Below, piece after piece: positions 11,404 to 23,777 of a stretch of DNA of 64,000 nucleotides. Numbering within the stretch: the first letter of the stretch is position 1; each line of letters starts with the position of its first letter. A program made the translations under genes and the position numbers. This DNA is from Isoetes taiwanensis (Eukaryota; Streptophyta; Lycopodiopsida; Isoetales; Isoetaceae): assembly GCA_021234155.1 (NCBI GenBank), contig JAJEKV010000036.1:13407426-13471425 (forward strand), read 5' to 3'. The notes under the pieces were generated by a model. That model ran no database searches, was not told the origin of the DNA, and was given only the letters and a program-made list of their open reading frames with translations.

Positions 11404-11920
11404 CGCCAAAACGTAAGCCAAATGTACCTATGATTTTCGGACACATGGCATATTCTCCATGTCAGCAAAATTATTTTGAAAACAGAGTAACCATTCCGGT
11501 GGAGGTTTACAGAGCGGCGATCGTTGGCAGGTTTTCGAATTCTGGCGGAGTTCTTGGACTTCAGGAGGTTTGTCTGCAGCAATGGCCATCTTTAGAAATA
11601 GAAGCAAAGAACATTTTTGCCTCTCGCGATCTTCTTGTGTGCAGTGCAATGTTGATGAGAGTCCTGATATCACCTTCCCATTGCGCCTCATCTTCTCTCA
11701 ATCTATCGTCCATGATTTCTTCTAATCCAAGCAAGCAAGCTCTGCCTCATCAATCTGATCTCCTCCGTTGCCCTTCTTCTGCTCACCAGCTCCATTAGCA
11801 TCATGCCATAGTTGTGCACATCATAGTTTCTCGAGATTTCGCCTCAGTACACAAGGTTTTCGCCTCTGCGCCAGAAATGGCGATTTGGAGCTCGTTTTGA
11901 AGCTTATGGAGAGCTATGCT
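11404..11920. other. No gene recognised
   Basis: Short open frames overlap on both strands here but none resembles a known family. A GC-rich stretch grades into AT-rich sequence. Confidence 0.4.
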
Positions 11921-12481
11921 CAATGTTGTTAAAAAACCCGTATTTTATTTTTAAAGTACCTTTATAAAAATCCTCACGTTTTTTAAAGGATTTTTATGAT
12001 TTGATATGGCCCCAAAAAAAAAATGCACATTCTTTGCACTGCTTTATTGGATATATGTGCTATGGTTAAAATGCATACAACAAGTTACAAGATGTAGCAT
12101 GTCAACAAGTAAATCAAAAATTTATGCTGCTACTAGAAACTATTAAGTTCAAGTACAAAGATATCATAGTTGTTTTGCCATGCAACTCTTAAGAAAGTTC
12201 AGAAAAACATTATTATAAAGATTAAGAAATATAAGAATTTCACATGCGAGGATAAATAAGTTCAAGAATATCATATATTTGAATAAACAAAATCACAGAC
12301 TAAGGATTTTAAAGATTTTTAAATATTTTTAAGGATTTTTAAATTTTTTTAAAGATTTTAAAGATTTTTAACATATTTTATATGAAATACGTTTTTAAAG
12401 ATTTTTTCCAAAAATTTTAAAAATCTTCAAAAAATCTTAAAAAACATTTTTAAAGGGATTTTGACGTACTTAACAACATTG
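11921..12481. mobile_element. AT-rich MITE with TIR CAATGTTGTTAA (hAT-like)
   Basis: CAATGTTGTTAA at 11921 is matched by TTAACAACATTG ending at 12481. The interior is made of TTTTTAAAGATTTTTAA-type repeats. The flanks GCTATGCT and GCTGCGCC agree at 5 of 8 positions, compatible with a decayed 8-bp hAT-type target duplication but not proof of one. Confidence 0.55.
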
Positions 12482-12694
12482 GCTGCGCCAGAAGGATTTT
12501 GGCAGATAGGAAGTAGGCAACGCCATAGCCAGAGCTAGGGACAAAAAAATCCCCATGCTTCGGTAGGCTACATAGCTTCAAGAAACTTCCATTAGGGCGA
12601 CGCTGGTTAGAATAGAGAAACCCAAATAGAGAAACCCAAAAAATTATTCAGAAATAAAAATCATAGGGTACTCGTGGTTTACAAGCACGAAGAC

Positions 12695-13147
12695 GGCCTA
12701 GGATAGTCTTACCCTGGATTGGGGGATCCCGGAGGTGTGATCCCGGAGGACGACATCCCCAGAGGATGTGTGATCCCGGAGGGCGGGATCCCCTTACTGC
12801 GCAGTAACTGCAAAAAAAAAAAAGCCCCTTATAGCGAAAATCAGCCAAGTTTTCTTATGCTTTTTTCTTGGCCGATCCTCCACGGAATCGGCTGGGGTTT
12901 GTGCGAGGTTGGTCGGAATGGGCTTGAGAAGAGCTATAGTTTGATGCCAAGGAGGAAGAGAGGGCAGCGCCGCTGCTATCAGCAAGCAAAAATCCGGCCA
13001 AAAAATGGCCCTAAACTGCGCAGTCACTTTTTAGCTGCGCAGTTAACAGTGGGATCCTGTCCTCCGGGATCACACGTCCTCTGGGATCCCGTCCTCCGGG
13101 ATCACACCTCCGGGATCCCCCAATCCAGGGTAAGACTATCCTACGCC
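12695..13147. mobile_element. Non-autonomous MULE-like element, 453 bp, long TIRs and 9-bp TSD
   Basis: The left end GGCCTAGGATAGTCTTACCC and the inverted right end (GGCGTAGGATAGTCTTACCC) continue as terminal inverted repeats of roughly 100-115 bp built from GATCCCGGAGG units. The element is flanked by perfect 9-bp direct repeats CACGAAGAC (12686-12694 and 13148-13156). A 9-bp target duplication with long TIRs is the signature of Mutator-like elements. The interior (about 12810-13030) shows no recognised gene. Confidence 0.8.
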
Positions 13148-13259
13148 CACGAAGACGCTTGGGCCCTTTATAGGCATATGCTTTGCTAGTTCATGAAACC
13201 GTATTTTTAGTACATAAGGCTTGGAAGGTTAATGGGGTGTATTGTATGAATTTTGGTAT

Positions 13260-16200
13260 GGGAAACCCCTTCTCGAAGAAGCGCCAAACTATCTCATATG
13301 CAACACACTCGTAGTCAATTGGCCTAGGAGGTGGCTGCTGAATACTGCAATGTAGGGCGTAAGTGTTTCTTTCTTTTGCAAAAATGACCGTGTAACTTGG
13401 TCCCTAGGGTAATTTTGGCATTCCGGACGATGTGGCGAAGTCGAATCGCCATTTCGAAGCCTCCGCAATGTCCGAACGACAAAACACTTTGGTTTCTACA
13501 CTGTCGCCCGCAGGACGCTTCGCGGTTTGATATGTTCTCCTGGACGGATGTTGGATTTTTTTGGACCTTCTCGGACCAGGTTCCTTGAACAAAGGATTCA
13601 ACGGTCGGATACGGGAACCGAGATCCGGGAGTGTGGTCTTTAGCGTCGCCCCCGAGCGGGCGTTGCCGAAAGGCCGCCTCGGAAATTTTTGGGGCTCGCC
13701 TCACGGGTTCGAGACTCTCCCCTCTAATGAGGAGGCCTTGCAAGGTCATGGCCTTGTTTGACTTGGGCAAGTGTGCCAGCTCGGTTGCCCAACAACAGGC
13801 TGCCCGGACCGTTCTAATGCAAACTATTTGATCTAAACCTTATCCAAAATTTTTGAAAGTTGGCCTGTATGTTGGCGATGACTTAGGAAGCTAGCTGACA
13901 AAAAATCAGAATTTAAGTCCGTACTATGCATTAATTACGAATTTACGAATGTCTTGCTACCGCAAAAGCGGCCTTGACTTCTAACCGCCATTAACGGGAG
14001 GAGTACAGTCCAAACTCCATTCCGCCGCCTCCCCTTGCTTCGCTCAACCGCATGTGATCGGCCATGTCCCAAGTGCAAAAGACCAAAACTTCGGCACCCA
14101 AAACGCAAACCCCCGCTAGAACCCGGCAACTCATAGGGTTTACGTTTGGGAGGCTCTATCCTTGTCGATTTGACTAGGACCTTTGGCGCCGTCTTGACGT
14201 GAGGGGGGTGTTGATGCGAGCACGGACCCTAAAACCACCCGGAAGCGGCTTTGCCCAAAAGTCCTCTCCCCGGTCCTCGGGCGACGGACGGGCAACTTCC
14301 CTCTCCCGAACCGTGATCCGCTCTCGCCAATGGACTCATAACGCCGACATTGCCCTAGGGACCAAGTTTTGTGGCCGAAAGCCCACCCTTCAAAGAAGCG
14401 CCAAACTATCTCACGTGCAACACACTCGTAGTCGATTGGCCTAGGAGGTGGCGCTGAATACTGCAATGTAGGGCGTAAGTGTTTCTTTCTTTTGTAAAAA
14501 TGACCGTGTAACTTGGTCCCTAGGGTAATTTTGGCATTCCCGACGATGTGGCGAAAGTCGAATCGCCATTTCGAGCCTCCGCGAATGTCCGAACGACAAA
14601 ACACTTTGGTTTTCGTGACCGCCGCCGCAGGGCGCCATGTTCGATATGTTCTCCTGGATGGATGTTGGATTTTTGGACCTTCTAGGACCAGGTTCCTTGA
14701 ACAAAGGATTCAATCGGCCGGATACGGAACCGAGATCCCGAGTGTGGTCTTTAGCGTCGCCCCCTGAGGAGCCCGCCGAAAGGCTGCCTCGGGAAGCTTT
14801 TTGGGGCTCGCCTCACGGGTTCAGACTCTCCCTCTAATGAGGAGGCCTTGCAAGGTCCTGCCTTGTTTGACTTGGGCAAAATGTGCCGGCGGCTGCCCAA
14901 CAACAAAGCCGCCCCGACCGCTCTAATGCAAACTATTTGATCTAAACCTTATCGAAATTTTTTGAAAGTTGGCCTATATGTTGGCGATGACTTAGGAAGC
15001 TAGCCGACAAAAACAGAATTTAAGTCCGTACTATGCATTAATTACGAATTTACGAATGTCTTGCTACTACAAAAGCGGGCCTTGACTTCTAACTGCCACA
15101 CCGGGAGGAGTACAGGTCCAAACTCCATTCCGCCGGTTCCCCTTGCTTCGCTTCTCAACGCATGTGATCGCCACGCCCCAAGTGCAAAAGACTAAAACTC
15201 GGCACCCAAAACGCAAAACCCCGCTAGAACCCGACAACTCATAGGGTTTACGCTTTCGAGGCTCTATCCTTGTCGATTTGACTAGGACCTTGGCGCCTTG
15301 TCTTGACGTGGAGGGGGTGTTGACGCCAGAGTATCGGACCCTAAAACCACCCGAAGCAGCTTGCCCCAAAAGTCCTCTCCTCCGGGCCCTGGCGACGACG
15401 GGCAACTTCCCTCTCCGAAACCGCGATCCGCCTCGCCAATGGACTCATAACGCCGACATTGCCCTAGGGACCAAGTTTTGTGGCCAGAAGCCCACCCCTT
15501 CTCGAAGAACGCCAAACTATCTCATGTCCAACACACTCGTAGTCAATTGGCCTAGGAGGTGGTCACGAATACCGCAATGTAGGGCGTAAGTGTTTCTTTC
15601 TTTTGCAAAATGACCGCGGTAACTTGGTCCCTAGGGTAATTTTGGCATTCCGGACGATGTGGCGAAGTCGAATCGCCATTTCGGAGCCTCCGCAATGTCC
15701 GAACGACAAAACACTTTGGTTTCTACACTGTCGCCCGCAGGACGCTTCGCGGTTTGATATGTTCTCCTGGACGGATGTTGGATTTTTTTGGACCTTCTCG
15801 GACCAGGTTCCTTGAACAAAGGATTCAACGGTCGGATACGGAACCGAGATCCGGGAGTGTGGTCTTTAGCGTCGCCCCGGGCGAGCGCCGCCAGAAAGGC
15901 TACCTCGAAGCTTTTGGGGCTCGCCTCCGGGTTCGACTCTCCCCTCTAATGAGGAGGCCTTGCAAGGTCCTGGCCTTGTTTGACTTGGGCAAGTGTGCCA
16001 GCTCGGCTGCCCAACAACAGGCTGCCCGGACCGTTCTAATGCAAACTATTTGATCTAAACCTTATCCAAAATTTTTGAAAGTTGGCCTGTATGTTGGCGA
16101 TGACTTAGGAAGCTAGCTGACAAAAAATCAGAATTTAAGTCCGTACTATGCATTAATTACGAATTTACGAATGTCTTGCTACTGCAAAAGCGGGCCTTGA

Positions 16201-17915
16201 CTTCTAACTGCCACAACGGGAGGAGTACAGGTCCAAACTCCATTCCGTCAGTTCCCCTTGCTTCGCGTTCTCAACTGCATGTGATCGGCCACGTCCCAAG
16301 TGCAAAAGACCAAAACTCGGCATCCAAAACGCAAACCCTGCTAGAACCTGGCAACTCATAGGGTTTACGTTTCGGAGGCTCTATCCTTGTCAGATTTGAC
16401 TAGGACCTTTGCGCCGCGGTGTCTTGACCTAGAGGGGGTGTTGACGCTTGAGCACGGACCCTAAAACCACCCGAAGCAGCTTGCCCCAAAAGTCCTCTCC
16501 CCAAGGCCCCCGGCGATGGACGGCAACTTCCCCTCTCCGAACCGCGGATCCGCCTCTCTGTCAATGGACTCAGAACGTCGACATTGCCCTAGGGACCAAG
16601 TTTTGTGGCCAGAAGCCCACCCCTTCTCGAAGAAGCGCCAAACTATCTCATGTCCAACACACTCGTAGTCAATTGGCCTAGGAGGTGGCTGCTGAATACT
16701 GCAATGTAGGGCGTAAGTGTTTCTTTCTTTTGTAAAAATAACCGTGTAACTTGGTCCCTAGGGTAATTTTGGCATTCCGGACGATGTGGCGAAGTCGAAT
16801 CGCCATTTCGGAGCCTCCGCAGTGTCCGAACGACAAAACACTTTGGTTTCTACACTGTCGCCCGCAGGACGCTTCGCGGTTTGATATGTTCTCCCGGACG
16901 GATGTTGGATTTTTTTGGACCTTCTCGACCAGGTTCCTTGAACAAAGGATTCAACGGTCGGATACGGGAACCGAGATCCCGAGTGTGGTCTTTAGCGACG
17001 CCCCGGCCGAAGGCCTGCCAGAAAGGCTGCCTCGGGGAAGCTTTTGGGGCTCGGCCTCACGGGTTCGACTCTCCCCTCTAATGAGGAGGCCTTGCAAGGT
17101 CCTCGGCCTTGTTTGACTTGGGCAAGTGTGCCACCGGTGCCCAACAACAAAGCTGCCGGACCGCTCTAATGCAAACTATTTGATCTAAACCTTATCCAAA
17201 ATTTTTGAAAGTTGGCATGTATGTTGGTGATGACTTAGGAAGCTAGCTGACAAAAAATCAGAATTTAAGTCTGTACTATGCATTAATTACGAATTTACGA
17301 ATGTCTTGCTACTTCAAAAGCGACCCTTGACTTCTAACTGCCACACCGGGAGGAGTACAGGTCCAAACTCCATTCCGTCAGTTCCCCTTGCTTCGCCTTC
17401 TCAACTGCATGTGATCGGCCACGTCCCAAGTGCAAAAGACCAAAACTCGGCACCCAAAACGCAAACCCTGCTAGAACCTGGCAACTCATAGGGTTTACAT
17501 TTCGGAGGCTCTATCCTTGTGAGATTCGACTAGGACCTTGCGCCGTGTCTTGACGTAGAGGGGGGGTGTTGACGCCAGAGCACGGACCCTAAAAACCACC
17601 CGGAAGCAGCTTGCCCCAAAAGTCCTCTCCCCGGCTCCCCGGGCGACGGACGGGCAACTTCCCCTCCGAACCGCGGATTCGGCTCGCCAATGGACTCAGA
17701 ACGTCGACATTGCCCTAGGGACCAAGTTTTGTGGCCAGAAGGCCACCCCATCTCGAAGAAGCGCCAAACTATCTCATGTCCAACACACTCGTAGTCAATT
17801 GGCCTAGGAGGTGGCTGTTGAATACTGCAATGTAGGGCGTAAGTGTTTCGTTTTTTTGCAAAACTGACCGTGTAACTTGGCCCCTAGGGTAATTTTGGCA
17901 TTCCAAACGATAAGC
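13260..17915. repeat. Tandem array of about 4.1 units, about 1.12 kb each
   Basis: The anchor AATACTGCAATGTAGGGCGT (one copy AATACCGC) occurs at 13341, 14457, 15568, 16695 and 17821, giving unit lengths of 1116, 1111, 1127 and 1126 bp. Units differ by scattered substitutions and small indels, mostly in G/C runs. Each unit also contains an inverted pair of AACTTGGTCCCTAGGG about 150 bp apart. Open frames of 60-176 codons appear on both strands in every unit but are broken differently in each copy and match no family I know. I treat it as a satellite-like or amplified repeat, not as genes. The array ends inside the fifth copy near 17915. Confidence 0.85.
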
Positions 17916-18480
17916 GACGCCAAGATAATTTTTTTCCCACTTTTTTTCCAAAAAAAAAAAATGAGTGACGCCGTTAAACGACGTCGCTTACGTGGCGCTC
18001 TGCTGACAATAGCGTGGCGCGGACGATGCCGGCCACGCCAGAAAACCGCCGCCACGTCGATATCCTAAGCGCCGCTTAACGACGCCATGTTGACGATGGC
18101 AGACACTTTGGCGTGCCGGCCGCATGTCGCCAAGCCACGGCCGACCGGTCACGCCGATTTTTTAGTCGCTCGCTCAACGACGTCATGTCGACGATGGCGA
18201 ACACGGCGTGCCGCATGTCGCCAAGCCATGCACCGGATGTGCCACGCCAGGATCCACGAGGCGACGTTAAACGACGCTTTTGCGACGTGGCACGACACGC
18301 GACGCTTTGCCGGCGCGGACGCCAGCACCATGCCACGCAGCATGGTGGACACGCCGGCTACGTGTGGCGTCGTTGAACGACGTCCTGATGCCGTTGAACG
18401 ACGTTACCATCGTCAAACGACGTTGTCGTCGTTCCTCGACGATTTGATGTCGTTCAACGACCTCTAGACGTCGTTGAAGG
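17916..18480. repeat. CpG-rich block with recurring palindromic motif, partly 100-bp tandem
   Basis: A motif of the type GTCGTTNAACGACG occurs about nine times (near 17970, 18071, 18171, 18262, 18369, 18390, 18410, 18449 and 18469). The first five are spaced about 91-107 bp apart, and the two units starting near 18075 and 18173 are clearly alike over about 70 bp (CATGTCGCCAAGCCA shared). Stretches between motifs are rich in CG dinucleotides. No protein match is seen in the overlapping frames. Confidence 0.7.
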
Positions 18481-20049
18481 TCGACTATCCCTTCTAGTGG
18501 CATGTGTCAGCATCTTCCATCTGCTTCAAGATAATTTGCATGTACCCACATTGGGATTATAACTATTTAATCATGAATTCCAAATTGGATATACATGTTT
18601 CAGCATACCTTGGCTTTACAATATTAGAACGGCTGTGTGCAGTGTCATCCAAAACTTAAAAGCTTCAAAACGTGCATCTCTTGGGCAAACCAAAACAATT
18701 ACAGAGTGACTTGATACTTCATGTTGGCAAGTGCCTAGCCCGTCCTCCCTCCACCGCCAATGCTTATGGAAAACAATAAAGATTAATCTTAAAAAAAATG
18801 GAAAACATAAAACTTGAGATGAAGACAGAATTCCATAAAACCCTGCGATGCATAGAACTACGATTGGAGCCGATATTGCAGATTTTCTACTGTTCTATCT
18901 GCCTCTAAAGGCTCAAATATGCCCTCAGAATACCAAAGATACTAAAGTGTACCTGACATAGCTCCATAGAAGACTTTGCTGCCATAGGAAAAAACCTAAA
19001 CCCTTTGCTCGATTACAGAAAGCTCCTGCAGTTTCTACCAAAAGGGCCTGGAGGTAAAACAACCAATTTAGTTATGAAGCCTTTGATGCCTTTCACGATT
19101 AGAAAGAAAGCATGTAGGCCCAATCGTGGCACATGCATGCCGAAAATCGAAACGGAGGAAACGATTTGCCGAAAATTGCATTGGAGAAATTAAAATCCAA
19201 CAATAAGTAAGGCGCCATCATATTGATTTAAACTAACATATCTTAGCAACACATCGCCATATAAATGCACCTCAGTTATAGTAACACTCCAAAGCCAAGG
19301 GTATAGATAGAAAAGCTTTGAGCTTCTTCCGGAGAATAAATGCAGGATGAGGAGAAACAGATTCATTTTTTGTCACAGATATTTGTCACAGATACAGAGG
19401 AAGGAAGCGTAAGCGGCAGTAAAGGCAAAAAGCAGATCATTTGACTTGATATCCTAGTTGCAGCAGAGATGACTTCCTGTAATATGATGTCTGAGACCAT
19501 GCTCCATTCCCCAAGAACATGGAAGTTGGGTGGCTATGGCGTCTTCACAAGACTTCTTTTTTTGCTCAGAGCTCGGTTGTGGCACTTTCTGCCTCCTTTT
19601 TTGGTTAGAGCTTGGCTATGGCTTGGCTATTTTTTCGCCCCAGAAGGGCTTTTTGTTGCCTCTAGATGATTTCTTAGACCTTGCCATATCCGTTGATTAG
19701 ATCCAAGTTTCTTAGCTGCCAGAACAATTCCCCATTTTGGCTGCTGCTAGATTCATGCCCTGTGGCACGTCCATGAAGATGGACGATCCGAGCTCTGCAC
19801 CAGTCTTAAGGAAAAATAGCTCGGATTTCAGTTCGCTTCTTCAGATCTATGAAAGGGAAAACAGAGGATGCTTAGGAGCCAAAAAACAGGGATTACTTTA
19901 CAGCGAAAATAAAGGGTGCAGAAACAGGGGATTTTTTTGTGCAGAAACAGATCCAATCTATGGAAGGACGGCAATTCGGAGTAAAACTCTGGTGATTCAG
20001 AGCAAAAACAGAGATGCCCAACGGATTTTCACAGAAGAAATAGTTGTGT
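18481..20049. other. No gene recognised
   Basis: This is ordinary AT-rich sequence with short unrelated open frames. Short direct repeats such as GTCACAGATA (19373-19396) and GCTTGGCTATG (19611-19628) are present. Nothing supports a gene. Confidence 0.5.
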
Positions 20050-20455
20050 AGTGCAACGAGATCAACCATGCAAGTAGAGTGGTCTATTGATGCAGCAATG
20101 CCATATTCTTCAATCACCTAAAAAAACTCCCTATCCTTTGTAACCAGACTGGCAAGGTTGCATGCTATAAGATACACACAAAAGTGGTGTTAGCTGGCCT
20201 AAAACCATACTCTTGCATCTTTTGAAAACACTGAATGGCTATATTAATCTCATGGCTCATGCCATATCCTCTTATAATTCCTGTCCAAGTCACAGCATCT
20301 CGCACTGGAAGTTTATCAAGGACTTCTCGTGCCCCATCAACTGGGCAAACTTGACATACATTCCTATCAAGGTGTTGCCTCATAGTATCTACTATCACAG
20401 TGAAACAATAACCACTAAGGCCTCGACCAAACAATTAGTCAAACCTTATTGAATA
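20050..20455 (-). pseudogene. PPR protein fragment
   Basis: The minus strand reads a pentatricopeptide repeat stretch: GAREVLDKLPVRDAVTWTGI, then IAIQCFQKMQEYGFRPANTT. After a stop near 20120 it continues as EEYGIAASIDHSTCMVDL, the usual region before the C-terminal E motifs of plant PLS-type PPR proteins. Such proteins bind organellar RNA. Both ends are missing and there is an internal stop, so it is a decayed partial copy. Confidence 0.75.
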
Positions 20456-20992
<537 letters not shown>

Positions 20993-21100
20993 CCTTCGTT
21001 ACATTCCACGCCGACGATGTAGTTTGAGCATCCATGCTCTAGGACATCGATGCTCCACTTACACCACGGGCACACCACTAACGGGAGATCTTGGGTTTAC

Positions 21101-21501
21101 CTGTAAAATACTCCAAATATTTTTTCTTTGTTTTCATGTCCACCTCTTCGTCACCAGTTAGCAGATATTTTGGAAATGGCGTGCCTTTCGATGCATTGGT
21201 CACCTGAATCAAACATAGCTTCAATTTAGGCCTCACATGTTACACACGAACCTCACTTCTGTTTAATGTCACATGGCTAACATAGTATTGGAACTCCTTG
21301 ATATTCTTTTTTGCTCTCAGCCTTATTCTTCGTAAGCCCCAAAGGAAACATGAGAACTACCTTGAATCTGTCTTTGACTGTACAAGCAGTTTGGCAATGG
21401 GCCGATCTGAGGAACATGATGATATGATAAACTTTTGCTTTCGTCATGCCTGCAATCCTGCTAAAAAACTCTGTGTATTTTTTGACTTCCCAACGAACTG
21501 C
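21101..21501 (-). CDS. Coding-like exons of an unrecognised gene (tentative)
   Basis: Two minus-strand blocks look like exons. Block 21203-21101 (103 bp) lies between a TTCAG acceptor and a CAG|GTAAAC donor and reads without stops (GTPFPKYLLTGDEEVDMKTK and onward). Block 21501-21277 follows a TTTTAG acceptor and reads about 74 codons (VRWEVKKYTEFFSRIAG, then TVKDRFKVVLMFPLGLTKNK). I recognise no family. The composition is protein-like and unlike the AT-rich surroundings, but start and other exons are not visible. It may be a transposon gene or a pseudogene. Confidence 0.3.
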
Positions 21502-21629
21502 CTAAAATAGGCTTCAACATGTACACAAAGAACAGGCCAACCTTAATGCCAAAAATAAAAAACTAATACACTCTTTCTGAGATTCTTGATAGTTCGCTTT
21601 GTTTGGAGTGGTTCCCATGCCACAAAAAA

Positions 21630-21848
21630 AAGGGGGTTGCCAAATTTTCCAGAGTATTCTTATTATTGCCACGGTTTTTTCCTCGAAAATCCTTCGGGGT
21701 GGGGGTTTTTTAACCCGGACAGTAATAAGTTTGCTGCGCTCCTTCTGGGTCCCATAGGCCGATTGGTCTCAGTGGACGATAAAAAATCATTCTTATTCTT
21801 ATTCTTATTCTTATTCTTATTCTTATTCTTATTCTTATTCTTACTCTG
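21630..21848 (+). mobile_element. Short retroposon 3' end with (TTCTTA)n tail
   Basis: The sequence from CCACGG..TTTTTCC..CGAAAA through GGTCTCAGTGGACGATAAAAAA ends in about ten TTCTTA units (21789-21844). The block is repeated at 22040-22205 with a different tail. It is probably a 5'-truncated LINE or a SINE; no protein is visible. Confidence 0.7.
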
Positions 21849-22039
21849 ATGGCTAATCTCTTATGTCCATGGTTACCTGCAATGCATCCTTTATAATTAT
21901 TATTCAAATCTTCTACATTATGTTCCTATTCAAATCTGCTATATTAGGAATTAGGAAGTCATAGGATTGACCAAGAATCCAGAGTCGTAGGGTCTTCGGG
22001 CTTGTCCCTCGTCCCTATACAATTGTACAAAGGCCGCCA

Positions 22040-22205
22040 AAGATCCTTATTACATCGCTAAGGTTTTTCCCTCGAAAACCCTTCGGGGCTGGGGTTTTTT
22101 AATCCTGACAGTAATACGCTTGTTGCTCTCTTTTTGTTTGGGTCCCATAGCCCAATTGGTCTCTGTGGACGATAAAAAATCTATTCTATTCTATTCTATT
22201 CTATA
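22040..22205 (+). mobile_element. Second copy of the retroposon 3' end, (TATTC)n tail
   Basis: The shared body includes TTTTTCCCTCGAAAACCC, GGGTCCCATAG and GGTCTCTGTGGACGATAAAA. The tail is about five TATTC units (22181-22205), the same pentamer as the tail of the LINE at 9019-9053. Confidence 0.7.
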
Positions 22206-23286
22206 TGACTATATGATGTATTTGAGTAGATGTACTAAAATGTACATCTAACGTGCACATATGGTTGCGTGAATTTTGTTGGCATATCCTAAAAGTCCTA
22301 AGGGTTTGTTAGCATGTATTTTGTATTGCTTGAAATTTTGACATGTACACAATCGAGATATGCATGTTAGGGCTTAGGGCTTTTGACTATCATTTGGGTA
22401 TTATAATTGTATTGTATAAAACGCGTACCAGATTTCTGATTCCATGCTAAAAATATTCATTCTGTTGCAAAAGGCCCCCGGATTGTGTACCGACCTATTT
22501 TTTGAGTTGTGTTTTTGCAAAAGGCTTCCATGCAGTCTCGCTAGACACTTTTGTTCGTGATTCTTGAGCCAAAAAGCTTCTTCATTTAATTTTGGTGTTG
22601 CCGGTGCATCTGCTCCAAAATATCTTGCCTGTACACCATTTCCTGCCACGGAGCTCTTGCTATTTGCTCTTGCAAAAAAAATCTCTTTTGTTTGTTTGTT
22701 TGTTCAAAGCAACAATTAGCCATGGAGACTGAACAGTGTAAAAAATTTGGGATATGTCAAAGGTGTTTGCACCATCTTCATTCATTTTGTAATCAAATAC
22801 ATAGTCTTATGAAAAATTACGCAGCTTTCGTTCCTAAAAATTGCCCCATCTATGCATTCATACGTCCATGGTATCTCTGGCATTCAATATGTGCATTGAA
22901 TTTCAAATTTTTAGGATTGTCAGCTTCCTGTCAAGGAAGAACTCTTTTTTAGCAATTGGCATTCAAGTTCGCTTCCTTTCACTTTCATTCGTAGGCTCTC
23001 ATTATTTGGCAATTGGAGCTTTTCCTCTAATTCAACTTTGCCATTGTCTTACCATAGTAATTTAATAGATGGGAACTTTTCTGTAATTTTGACTTAGAGT
23101 TTATGTTGTCCGCTTTTCTTCTGCCTCCATCCATCTTCCAAAAGCTTCTTTGCAATAGCCAAGCCATCATGGGCTTCTCCATCACATGTAACATCTTGTT
23201 TTGTTTTGTTTTTTTTTTCGGATTTATTTATTCCATACAATCTATATTTCAATGTGTGGAATCTATGAAGAAGCAGCGGAATACAT
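22206..23286. other. No gene recognised
   Basis: AT-rich. A minus-strand frame at 22401-22649 (82 codons) has no family I recognise. TTTG repeats occur at 22688-22703. Confidence 0.4.
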
Positions 23287-23302
23287 GTACCCTACAAGAG
23301 AA

Positions 23303-23777
23303 ACGAGCCCAAACTACAGAAACGAGTTTTTCATCTCGCATGTGGCTGGCTTTTATGGTCAATCTGGAAGAGAAGGAGGTTGTTTATCTTTAAGGGCGTA
23401 GATACTGCAGATGATGCTTGGCCCAAACTATGGAAACGAGCTTTTCATCTCGCATGTGGCTGGCTTTTATGGTCAATCTGGAAGAGAAGGAGGTTGTTTA
23501 TCTTTAAGGGCGTAGATACTGCAGATGAGGTTGTTTTTCAGTGGGCGCAAAATAAAATTGTTATGCTTACAATTGTTCTTCTCTTGATCAAGAGAAGAAA
23601 GTACTGATCTGGCATACTTACCTTCAGATTCATTCCTTTGCATAGGCAGGTGGTTGTGCTCAGTTGGATCGGTTTGTCCACTGGGGTTATAATCCTGTCT
23701 TTGCATTTTATGTTGCTCTGGTTTTTAGTTGGTGAATAAAACTTGTCGTCCTTCAAAAAAAAAAAAAAAAAAGAAGA
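23303..23777 (+). mobile_element. 5'-truncated L1-type LINE insertion with poly(A) and target duplication
   Basis: The insert ends in a poly(A) run at about 23755-23772. It is flanked by 16-bp direct repeats GTACCCTACAAGAGAA (23287-23302) and GTACCGTACAAGAGAA (23778-23793), one mismatch apart. It encodes the tail of a LINE protein (FHLACGWLLWSIWKRRRLFI), the stretch that follows the zf-RVT domain. A 114-bp unit is tandemly duplicated inside it (23307-23420 and 23421-23534), exactly 38 codons. Confidence 0.85.

Noticed and set aside
12301-12480. AT-rich tract as a possible origin or matrix-attachment site
   Set aside because: It is explained as the interior of the CAATGTTGTTAA MITE; composition alone does not support a replication role.
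13324-17751. Many 60-176-codon ORFs on both strands in the tandem array
   Set aside because: They recur with different breaks in every unit, overlap on opposite strands and match no family; GC-rich repeat sequence gives chance open frames.
18076-18503. Arg/His/Ala-rich ORFs in the CpG-rich block
   Set aside because: All frames on both strands are open because of the base composition; the repeated palindromic motif explains the pattern better.
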